From Methanobacteriota archaeon (GTDB taxonomy: Archaea; Thermoplasmatota; Poseidoniia; Poseidoniales; Thalassarchaeaceae): 27,116 nucleotides of DNA. The notes under the pieces were generated by a model that saw nothing but the letters and a program-made list of their open reading frames with translations, had not been told where the DNA came from and searched no databases. The translations under genes and the position numbers were made by a program. Shown piece after piece: positions 16,553 through 23,345 of this stretch (the stretch's first letter is position 1; each line of letters opens with the position of its first letter). The stretch spans positions 123,519 through 150,634 of the forward strand of contig PBHZ01000018.1 in assembly GCA_002719615.1 (NCBI GenBank), read 5' to 3'.

Positions 16553-17341
16553 ATGGCGATACCTGCAGTTGTTGCTCACGGAGGGGCAGGGCCAGGACCA
16601 GAAAGAAGTGAAAATGTAGAAATAGCCGTCAGAGAGGCAGCAAGAATCTTGGAATCGGGGGGATCTGCTATAGATGCCGCCATCGAGGCTTGTGTTATTC
16701 TAGAGAATGATCCTGTATTCAATGCGGGCACTGGAGGAGTATTCAGAACTGACGGTTCAGTACTTCTTGATGCCTCGATTCAAACCTGTGATGGTAGATT
16801 AGGTTTTGTGATTGCTATACACGATACCCCAAATCCAATCCGAGTAGCTGCAGCATTATTGGATGAAGAAATTAATGGATTAACTGGCCAAGGAGCAAGA
16901 GATTGGGCTGATAAGAGGGGTTTTACTAATGTCAAGGTAGAGGGACGCCATCCTGTGGAAGATATCGGAGATACTGTTGGTGTAATAACTAGAGATAAAA
17001 ATGGCCTTTTCGCGTGTGCTACAAGTACAGGAGGGTGTTCCTTTCGTCCTCCAGGAAGAGTTGGAGATGTCCCACTCCCCGGCTCGGGTTTTTGGACTCA
17101 AACAGGAGTCGCAGTAGCTGCAACGGGAAATGGTGAAGAAATAACAAATAATTTGTTGAGTTACAGAGTTTTAGATAAGTTCGTACAATCTAGTGATACA
17201 TTAAAAGAAGCACTTTCATGGGGTTTAAAAGAATTTATTGATGACTCAATATCAGTTGGTATGATTGCTCTAAGCGATAAAGGAGAAGGTGTGGGAATTG
17301 CTAATACTGATATGCCATGGTCAACATGGATTGGCACTTGA
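16553..17341 (+). CDS. Isoaspartyl peptidase / L-asparaginase, Ntn-hydrolase type (asparaginase 2 family)
   Basis: A 262-residue precursor of a self-cleaving Ntn hydrolase that removes isoaspartyl residues from peptides and can hydrolyse asparagine. Thr141 in IGDTVGVITRD is the expected cleavage site and nucleophile, leaving alpha (1-140) and beta (141-262) chains. VVAHGGAGPGP, FNAGTGGVFRTDG, ATSTGGCSFRPPGRVGD and ATGNGEEI match family motifs. It is shorter than E. coli IaaA (about 320), mainly because the linker before the Thr is very short. GGAGGG at 16539-16544, inside the end of the MFS gene, gives a strong start at ATG 16553. Its place downstream of LonB suggests repair or final breakdown of damaged peptides. 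Confidence 0.88.
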   Translation: MAIPAVVAHGGAGPGPERSENVEIAVREAARILESGGSAIDAAIEACVILENDPVFNAGTGGVFRTDGSVLLDASIQTCDGRLGFVIAIHDTPNPIRVAAALLDEEINGLTGQGARDWADKRGFTNVKVEGRHPVEDIGDTVGVITRDKNGLFACATSTGGCSFRPPGRVGDVPLPGSGFWTQTGVAVAATGNGEEITNNLLSYRVLDKFVQSSDTLKEALSWGLKEFIDDSISVGMIALSDKGEGVGIANTDMPWSTWIGT

Positions 17342-17392
17342 AGTTGTAATAAATAGGGATGCTCTTAAGGATGAATCTATGTTCGGATGCTT

Positions 17393-17396
17393 GGAG
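17393..17396 (+). promoter_or_regulatory. Shine-Dalgarno deciding the UPF0147 start
   Basis: GGAG lies eight bases before ATG 17405 and inside the frame that would start at ATG 17387, so the downstream ATG is the better start. Confidence 0.6.
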
Positions 17397-17404
17397 ATGA
17401 TGTC

Positions 17405-17674
17405 ATGTCAGAGCTCGAAACTCGCATCCAACAGATTGCACAAGTATTAGGACAACTGGATGATACTCAGGTCCCTAGGAATATCCGTTCTTCTGCTAAA
17501 GAAGCGATAGATAAGTGGTTATTGAATAAGAATAAGGATATGGATATAAGACTAGGAATGACTGCTTCAACACTAGATGATATATTTAATGATCCTAATT
17601 TACCCGGTCATTACGGGCCATTATGTTTGCAAATCCAAACTGCACTAGAATCTCTTCTTAATGAAGTTAGATAA
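17405..17674 (+). CDS. UPF0147 family small archaeal protein
   Basis: An 89-residue helical protein of the archaeal UPF0147 family, recognised by VPRNIRSSAKEAIDKWL in the first half and FNDPNLPGHYGP in the second, matching by memory the VPRNIRRAA and DPNMP segments of other members. No catalytic motif, metal ligand or membrane segment is visible. The function is unknown; the family is conserved in archaea. The start at 17405 is chosen over an in-frame ATG at 17387 because of GGAG at 17393-17396. It follows the isoaspartyl peptidase by 63 bases and could have its own promoter (AT-rich TAATAAATA at about 17347). It is convergent with the LysE-type gene. Confidence 0.85.
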   Translation: MSELETRIQQIAQVLGQLDDTQVPRNIRSSAKEAIDKWLLNKNKDMDIRLGMTASTLDDIFNDPNLPGHYGPLCLQIQTALESLLNEVR

Positions 17675-17709
17675 AATATATTAAATCATTTTCTTAGTTA
17701 TTTCCATTC

Positions 17710-18327
17710 TTAGAATAAGTATGGAGATATAATAAAAAAAGAAACAGTGAACATTATTGCTGCTATTGACAAGTCAATTATTTGCCATGATTTTGGATTA
17801 TTCAAAATAGGAGACATAAATTTAGCACCATAGCCTATAGAAAAGAAAAACAAAAAAGATGCTGATGCAGCACCAGCACCAAATGCTAACTTTTCATCAC
17901 CCAAATACCTACTTGAAGTACCTCCAATCAAGAGTAGTGTATCTACATATACATGAGGATTAAGGAATGTAAAGGCCAATGCAGAAAAAACTGTCGCATT
18001 AATACTGTTGGATGAATCTCCTTCTACATTTATTGATTCAGGATTCAATGATGATTTAATTCTTAGAATTCCGTAAGTTGTAAGAAAAATAGTTGCCATT
18101 ATTGACATCCACATTGCAATTTCATCAATTGAAGAGAGAAATGTACCTAAGCCCAAAACTCCCACTCCTATGAGAAAAGCATCGGAAACCGAGCAGATAA
18201 GACATGTTATGAATACATGTTCTTTCATCAATCCCTGCCTTAATACAAAAACATTCTGCGGACCGATGGCAAATATCAAAGCGATACTTATAACAAATCC
18301 TTCGAGCCAAATAGACTCTATTGACAA
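17710..18327 (-). CDS. LysE/ArgO-family amino-acid exporter
   Basis: A 205-residue integral membrane protein with about six helices. The N-terminal pattern EGFVISIALIFAIGPQNVFVLRQGL is the hallmark of LysE/ArgO exporters, and FTFLNPHVYVDTLLLIGG is the second conserved block with its NPHVYVDT motif. The family exports lysine or arginine; the present substrate is inferred only. The start is a TTG at 18327, directly adjoining the eL40 stop codon; an in-frame stop immediately upstream and the family N-terminus leave no better choice. It should be translated from the eL40 message. An unusual start codon after a ribosomal protein gene may keep its level low. Confidence 0.88.
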   Translation of the reverse strand: MSIESIWLEGFVISIALIFAIGPQNVFVLRQGLMKEHVFITCLICSVSDAFLIGVGVLGLGTFLSSIDEIAMWMSIMATIFLTTYGILRIKSSLNPESINVEGDSSNSINATVFSALAFTFLNPHVYVDTLLLIGGTSSRYLGDEKLAFGAGAASASFLFFFSIGYGAKFMSPILNNPKSWQIIDLSIAAIMFTVSFFIISPYLF

Positions 18328-18483
18328 TCAACTCGCCCTTCTTTCTGCTGCCTTAGGCCTTAGTTTGGTGTAGCCGCATTTGCGACAAGATCTTGGCTTT
18401 GAACCTCTATGGGTGGCTGAACAATTCATACAAATCCATTTCTTCAGAAGTCTTGCCTCTGCGACAGGATGCCTAGTAGCCAT
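18328..18483 (-). CDS. rpl40e: 50S ribosomal protein eL40
   Basis: A 51-residue protein read on the minus strand, starting MATRHPVAEARLLKKWICMN. It carries the eL40 zinc finger: Cys18 and Cys21 (WICMNC), Cys33 and Cys36 (SCRKCGYTKLRPK). The basic tail and the small size are normal for archaeal eL40. GGTGG lies five bases before the ATG, a strong ribosome binding site, and a TATA-like TTATGAATG (18506-18514) could start a short leader. The gene is 55 bases downstream of the PiT gene and its TGA touches the TTG of the LysE-type gene. Confidence 0.95.
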   Translation of the reverse strand: MATRHPVAEARLLKKWICMNCSATHRGSKPRSCRKCGYTKLRPKAAERRAS

Positions 18484-18538
18484 ATATTCCACCCGGACTA
18501 ACTATCATTCATAACCACTTCCCAAAATAATCATCCAT

Positions 18539-20662
18539 TTAATTGTAAACAATTGGTAAGAAAGCATTAGCCGCATCTTCACAGGCATTTGCCACATCAT
18601 CCAATCTCTGTAAAACTCTGTACATATGTACTGCAGCTAGAGGGTCATCACTTCCCGAACTAAATACGAATCCAGCAGCTCTACTTTCTGCCATATCTGC
18701 TTCGTGCTCTGAAACATTAACATCATGAATTAATTTTTTTAATTCTTCTTTATCTGCTTTGGTGTGCCCAGAAAGTGTCAATTTTCTCAAATGCAATACC
18801 GTATCTTCATAAATCGATGCAGTCTTTTTGACTGATTCTGCCATCTCCATTACCAATTTTCTGGCTTCTTTATTGTCATATAATTCTCTGAAGGATAACT
18901 GTTCAGCCACATTTTGCGCATAATCAGCAATTCTATCTTGACGGCCAAGCATGTAGATAAATTCATCACTATTTATCAATAATTTCCATTCACTAGATCC
19001 AACCCTTTCTCGTAGAACATTCTTTAATTCATCTGCTTTCAATTCCGATGCAATTGTCGCTTGTATTTCTTCGGAAGGATCTTCTCCTTGGGTTGCTTTA
19101 GAAACAGCAGTAAGCATGTGTTCTACAGTTTCTTCAACAATTTCTGCATGAGAATGGAATAGTTCGAAAACAGTAGGCATTGTTTTGCCATCTCCTCCAG
19201 CATCTGCTAATGCATCTTCGACGAATATTTCATCACCGCTCGTTTTCCACATTACATATGCTACTGCTAGGAAGGCTATGGGCAATACCACAATTAATTT
19301 CAAAGGATCTGATCCCATCGCCATGTAAATAGTTACAGCGCCAAATGCAGCGGCTGGTAAACTAGCAACCCACGATGCCGCAATCTTTCCGAAAACTCTG
19401 AAATCAACATTCTTAGCACCTCCAGCTAGCCCAACGCCTACAACCGAGCCGACCAGTGTGTGAGTTGTTGAAACTGGAACTGCAAGGAAAGGCATTGAAA
19501 AAATCAATATGGTTGTTGCTGCTCCAAATTCGGCTGCGAAACCGCGGGTTGGAGTGATATCAGTAATCTTTGTACCTATTGTTTCCATTACTCTCCATCC
19601 CCATGTCATAACACCTATAGCTATCCCTGCCGAACCAAGTAAAACAAGCCACAATGGAACGTCTACTTGTTCTGCTAAATCTCCTCCGCTGGAGAGAATA
19701 TCATATACTGCAGCCATTGGTCCAATCGCATTGGATCTATCATTCGCTCCATGAGCAAATGCAACATATGCTGCAGTGATTATTTGGAGCCAAACAAATA
19801 TTTTTTCTACACCTTGAAATCCATCACTTTTCTTATTAAATTCATAATTTCTCAGAACATACCAAAGAGCTATTGAGGCAATTAATCCAATTAATGCTGC
19901 TAATATCAATGAATTAATTGGAAACCATGGATTATCTGCCATTGGGTTAAAACTACCATTTTCACTTGCTGGTAACCAGTCATATTTATCATCAATCCCA
20001 AACCATCCATTAGAAGCAGCTCTTGTGATAAATCCTTTTAGAGCTTTGAATTGTAGAGCCAATCCCAATGTAAAAAAAGTCGGGAATGCTAAGATAGGCG
20101 CTAACCATTTTGATCTTTCTATAGGATTTTCTGCTTCTAATATTGTTAACCTTATTATATAAAATGTCAAGAATGCCAGAATACCTCCCATCAAAGGACT
20201 TGCAACCCAGGACATTACAACCGTTCTAACAACTCCCCAATCAATTAGTGTAATGCTATGTTGAATTTCAAGTACCAACCCTATGCCTAAAATTCCTCCA
20301 ATTATGGAATGTGTTGTGGAAACAGGTAAACCAAACCTTGTTGCAATAGTTAGCCAAACAGCTGCAGCCATCATTGCAGAGATGAATCCATACATCAAAT
20401 CATTCGCGAAATCATCTGTTACGGTTTCAAAATCAACCGTCAATATTCCTTTCCTTACGGTGTCTGTAACGGCATCTCCAGCAAAAAAAGCACCACAGAA
20501 TTCAAAGACTGCTGCAATAATTACTGCCTGTCTCAAAGTTAAGGCTTTAGATCCAACTGATGTACCCATTGCATTAGCAACATCATTAGCTCCTATGTTC
20601 CATGCCATATAAGCACAAACCATCACAGAAAGAATTAGGACAACAGTCATTATTGGTTCCAT
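18539..20662 (-). CDS. pit: PiT-type phosphate permease fused to a C-terminal PhoU-like (DUF47) domain
   Basis: A 707-residue membrane protein. Residues 1-475 are a PiT (PF01384) permease with two inverted repeats: GANDVAN (24-30) and PVSTTH (113-118) in the first, GANDRSN (305-311) and PVSTTH (396-401) in the second. These bind phosphate and the coupling cation. Residues about 498-705 form a cytoplasmic helical domain like the DUF47/PhoU-related proteins (starts FELFHSHAEIVEETVEHML) that are usually a separate gene beside pit; here they are fused. The domain could gate the permease by phosphate status. The gene is divergent from an AbrB-PhoU regulator across 124 AT-rich bases, so the two likely respond together. 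Confidence 0.93.
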   Translation of the reverse strand: MEPIMTVVLILSVMVCAYMAWNIGANDVANAMGTSVGSKALTLRQAVIIAAVFEFCGAFFAGDAVTDTVRKGILTVDFETVTDDFANDLMYGFISAMMAAAVWLTIATRFGLPVSTTHSIIGGILGIGLVLEIQHSITLIDWGVVRTVVMSWVASPLMGGILAFLTFYIIRLTILEAENPIERSKWLAPILAFPTFFTLGLALQFKALKGFITRAASNGWFGIDDKYDWLPASENGSFNPMADNPWFPINSLILAALIGLIASIALWYVLRNYEFNKKSDGFQGVEKIFVWLQIITAAYVAFAHGANDRSNAIGPMAAVYDILSSGGDLAEQVDVPLWLVLLGSAGIAIGVMTWGWRVMETIGTKITDITPTRGFAAEFGAATTILIFSMPFLAVPVSTTHTLVGSVVGVGLAGGAKNVDFRVFGKIAASWVASLPAAAFGAVTIYMAMGSDPLKLIVVLPIAFLAVAYVMWKTSGDEIFVEDALADAGGDGKTMPTVFELFHSHAEIVEETVEHMLTAVSKATQGEDPSEEIQATIASELKADELKNVLRERVGSSEWKLLINSDEFIYMLGRQDRIADYAQNVAEQLSFRELYDNKEARKLVMEMAESVKKTASIYEDTVLHLRKLTLSGHTKADKEELKKLIHDVNVSEHEADMAESRAAGFVFSSGSDDPLAAVHMYRVLQRLDDVANACEDAANAFLPIVYN

Positions 20663-20786
20663 AATCTATACTCGGTATATATCTGGTTTATCAATTTATA
20701 ATTATATAATCTATATAGTTTAATTCAAAAATGAGTTACTGCGAGAAATATATAATTATATATATTACTATATCTTCGTGCTATTT
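20663..20786. promoter_or_regulatory. Bidirectional promoter with twin AT palindromes (phosphate module)
   Basis: The gap between the divergent PiT and AbrB-PhoU genes is very AT-rich. The 12-base word TATAATTATATA occurs twice in the same orientation (20697-20708 and 20751-20762), each containing the perfect palindrome TATAATTATA. Each is followed by a similar tail (ATCTATATAG; TATTACTATATC). The second copy extends to a 16-base palindrome (20748-20763). They lie about 35 bases from the PiT ATG (20662) and about 25 bases before ATG 20787, so they can act as TATA boxes, as operators, or both. The base composition makes chance palindromes more likely. Confidence 0.5.
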
Positions 20787-21833
20787 ATGTCAGTTAAGGG
20801 AGGTTCAAATTCTGAGGTAAGGAAAATTCAGCTTACTGGAGGTTCAACCTACATTGTCAGTCTTCCTAAAAAATGGATTACTGAGCATGGATTGGATGCC
20901 AGAGATCAAGTAAGAATTGAATGGCGTCCATCAGGTACTCTAAGGGTTATTGCAGATGCATCAAAAGTTGTTAGAAACAGGATAGTTGAAATAAATTGTA
21001 AAGAAATACCTGATCATATGATTTTCGATCATTTAGTCGCCGCTTATTTATCCGGTGCAAATAAGATTATAATAAACTCAAAAAATGATTTTTCCAGAAA
21101 ACAGAGTAAAATCTTTCGTAATTTCGTCAAGTCAACCAGAGGTTTAGAGATTGCGAATGACCAAGGAAATAAGCTTGAAATGATTTGTTTATTGAATCCT
21201 TCAGAAATGCCATTATATTCAAGTATAAATAGAATGTATTTATTGATTTCGAGACTAGTAATGGATTTTTCAGACGTACTAATTGGAGGCGATTTAGAAA
21301 TTTTAGAAGATTCATCAGAAAGGGAAGCTGAAGTTGATGCATTAAGACTTCTTTTGGAAAGGCAGGTAGGTCAAATTCTAGAGTCTTCCACTATTGAAGA
21401 TTCACTCGGTACCTCAAGATGGGAGGCTTCTGAATTATGTAAGTTGGTTAGGACTCTAGAAAGAATGGGTGATCATAGTTTTGCTTTATGTGATTTAGCT
21501 CATTCTTACAAGATCCCTAGTACAATAAGCATGACTTCTTTACCTATTTCTGTAATTCCTATTTGGCAAATGTCAATAAAGTTACTGATTTCCAATCTAA
21601 GAAAAAGGAAGATTTCAGAAATACATACAGCAAAAACTCAACTCATTTCTGCACAACAAGATTTATTGCATTACGAAGAAGAACTGAGATCTAGTGAAAT
21701 CGATATCCAAGATGCATTATTTTTAGACAGAATGTCTGAGTCACTAAGAAGAATTTGTGCTTATTCAGTCAATATGGCTGAAATTTTAATGAACATCCAA
21801 ACTCATAGAGATTTCAAACAAACATACTCATAA
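20787..21833 (+). CDS. AbrB/SpoVT-type DNA-binding and PhoU-domain phosphate regulator
   Basis: A 348-residue protein. An N-terminal swapped-hairpin AbrB-like domain (VRKIQLTGGSTYIVSLPKKW, then a GLDARDQVRIEW strand, about 8-60) is followed by a helical PhoU-like region (about 130-340) with two helical bundles (RLLLERQVGQIL, LVRTLERMGDHSFALCDLAH). ERMGD is a common PhoU metal-binding motif. The architecture matches archaeal phosphate-uptake regulators that bind DNA directly. The ATG at 20787 is chosen; a GTG at 20778 lies in frame but has no support. The message appears leaderless or nearly so. It is divergent from the PiT gene, and a poly-T tract follows its stop. Likely target: the shared promoter. 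Confidence 0.85.
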   Translation: MSVKGGSNSEVRKIQLTGGSTYIVSLPKKWITEHGLDARDQVRIEWRPSGTLRVIADASKVVRNRIVEINCKEIPDHMIFDHLVAAYLSGANKIIINSKNDFSRKQSKIFRNFVKSTRGLEIANDQGNKLEMICLLNPSEMPLYSSINRMYLLISRLVMDFSDVLIGGDLEILEDSSEREAEVDALRLLLERQVGQILESSTIEDSLGTSRWEASELCKLVRTLERMGDHSFALCDLAHSYKIPSTISMTSLPISVIPIWQMSIKLLISNLRKRKISEIHTAKTQLISAQQDLLHYEEELRSSEIDIQDALFLDRMSESLRRICAYSVNMAEILMNIQTHRDFKQTYS

Positions 21834-21849
21834 TCAAAATTAATCCTAA

Positions 21850-21866
21850 TTTTTTTTTTAAAAAAA
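21850..21866 (+). terminator. Poly-T transcription terminator after the AbrB-PhoU gene
   Basis: A run of ten T (21850-21859) immediately followed by seven A (21860-21866) begins 17 bases after the regulator stop. Archaeal RNA polymerase stops at such T-rich tracts; the T/A pair can also fold on itself. It separates the regulator from the thymidylate kinase pair. Confidence 0.6.
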
Positions 21867-21896
21867 CCACAACATAATATGCAATGCGGTTCAGGG

Positions 21897-21904
21897 TTAT
21901 ATAT
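21897..21904 (+). promoter_or_regulatory. TATA box for the thymidylate kinase pair
   Basis: TTATATAT, preceded by CAGGG, lies 31 bases before ATG 21935. With the usual archaeal spacing transcription would start near 21925, so the leader would be very short and would only just include the GGAG at 21925-21928. Confidence 0.5.
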
Positions 21905-21934
21905 CCATTAATTGATGTCTGGTTGGAGTTTAAT

Positions 21935-22669
21935 ATGTCAAAATCTGGAATATTGATTGCTGTTGAAGGAATGGATGGCTCTGGAAAGAGTACACAAGCA
22001 AAACTACTTTATCACTGGCTACGAGCAAAAGGACTTCCAGTTTATCATACCGAATGGAACTCTAGTAAGATAGTCAAAGCCGCAACAAAACTAGGAAAAC
22101 AGAATAAAAGACTCCTTCCTATGACATTCCATTTAATTCATGCAGCAGATTTTGCCGATCGGTGGGCAAAGCAAATTGAGCCTGTACTAAAAATAGGTGG
22201 AATAGTAATATGTGATCGTTACAAATACACTGCGATGGCTAGGGACGGTTCTAGAGATGTTTCCCTAGAGACAATAGAACAAACATATTCTTTTGCTCGG
22301 GAACCTGATTTGACTATATATTTTGATGTACCTGGAGATATTGGTTATGAAAGAATAACCAAAGGTAGGCCCTCACTAAAATACTATGAAGCGGGAATGG
22401 ATATGGGCTGGTCCGATGATCCCTTTGAATCATATAGAATTTTTCAATCAAAAGTTTCAGATATTTATTCTATGTTAGTACAAGAGGGCAGAATAATTCG
22501 TTTAGATGCAACAGGTTCTGTTCCGGAGGTACAAAAAAGAATGCGTACTTTATTTAATGAGAATATCGATATCTCAGAAATGACAATTATAGATCCTTCT
22601 GATCGCCTGGCTCAAAATTTAAGTCAGTCAGAATTTGATTGGTTAAGTTATACAGAAGGAGGAACTTAA
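21935..22669 (+). CDS. tmk: Thymidylate kinase
   Basis: A 244-residue P-loop kinase that phosphorylates dTMP to dTDP. The P-loop is EGMDGSGKST (Gly12-Lys18-Ser19), with the DRY motif ICDRYKYTAMARDGS and a LID-like segment RITKGRPSLKYYEAGMDMG. Length is slightly above the family's usual 200-215 because of a C-terminal extension (about 205-244, DPSDRLAQNLSQSEFDW). The frame opens upstream to 21884, but the extra residues do not fit; ATG 21935 with GGAG at 21925-21928 is preferred. It ends four bases before a paralogue. The catalytic motifs are complete, so this copy should be the active kinase. Confidence 0.9.
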   Translation: MSKSGILIAVEGMDGSGKSTQAKLLYHWLRAKGLPVYHTEWNSSKIVKAATKLGKQNKRLLPMTFHLIHAADFADRWAKQIEPVLKIGGIVICDRYKYTAMARDGSRDVSLETIEQTYSFAREPDLTIYFDVPGDIGYERITKGRPSLKYYEAGMDMGWSDDPFESYRIFQSKVSDIYSMLVQEGRIIRLDATGSVPEVQKRMRTLFNENIDISEMTIIDPSDRLAQNLSQSEFDWLSYTEGGT

Positions 22670-22673
22670 GTAA

Positions 22674-23345
22674 ATGTATCAAGGTAAATTAATTGTACTG
22701 GAAGGACCAGATCAAGTAGGCCGAAGTTTACATGCAAGATTATTATCTGCAAGACTTGAAGCCCATGGTGTGGCAACTTTTACCATAGGACTTGCTCGTT
22801 CTACACTAATGGGTGAATTGTTAAAATCACACACTCATCATATTCACCAATTAAACTGGCGAACTAGAGCTCTTCTTTATGCAACAGATCTACATGATCA
22901 AATATTAAATGGAATAGAGCCACTTTTGGATGCAGGATTCGTTGTGATTTCCGATAGGTACGATTTAACTCCAAAGATAAGAGAATCCGTTAGGGGAGGT
23001 GATCCTGATTGGATTAAATCTCTCTATTCAGAAATTCCAAAGCCTGACTCTGTTATCATATTACATTGCGGTCCTAGAAGATTATTGAATAGAATAATGT
23101 TTGGTGAAAAACTAGAATCTCTGAATAATTTTGAGTCAGGAATGGATATGGGGATATCAACTTCTATTACGTCTTCATTCCTAAAATATCAGAAATTATT
23201 AAGAGATGAATTCACAAAAGCAGGTAAAGAAATTGATGCAACTTTGATACCGACGAGAGACAGTGTTGAAATCGTACACAATAAAATTTGGGAAAGTCTA
23301 CAGCCAATAGTTGGAGATCTCATCCAACCGATTAATGATTCTTAG
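22674..23345 (+). CDS. Thymidylate kinase-like paralogue with degenerate P-loop
   Basis: A 223-residue protein related to its neighbour: both share a P-loop start, a SDRY/CDRY segment and a GMDMG element (FESGMDMG here, YEAGMDMG in tmk). The P-loop reads GPDQVGRSLHA, with Arg17 replacing the Walker Lys of GxxxxGKS, and the DRY segment is SDRYDLTPKIRES. These changes make independent kinase activity doubtful. It may be a partner or regulator of the active copy, or act on another nucleotide. GGAGGA at 22658-22663 lies ten bases before the ATG, within the tmk end, so translation is coupled. Its stop overlaps that of the convergent Trx-CcdA gene by four bases. Confidence 0.8.
   Translation: MYQGKLIVLEGPDQVGRSLHARLLSARLEAHGVATFTIGLARSTLMGELLKSHTHHIHQLNWRTRALLYATDLHDQILNGIEPLLDAGFVVISDRYDLTPKIRESVRGGDPDWIKSLYSEIPKPDSVIILHCGPRRLLNRIMFGEKLESLNNFESGMDMGISTSITSSFLKYQKLLRDEFTKAGKEIDATLIPTRDSVEIVHNKIWESLQPIVGDLIQPINDS

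Noticed and set aside
17357..17392. Direct repeat GGATGCT before the UPF0147 gene
   Set aside because: Seven bases only, one copy inside the possible coding frame; no further structure.
20690..20775. AT-rich palindromes as a replication origin
   Set aside because: No origin recognition box pattern and no orc1/cdc6 gene nearby; divergent promoters explain the region.
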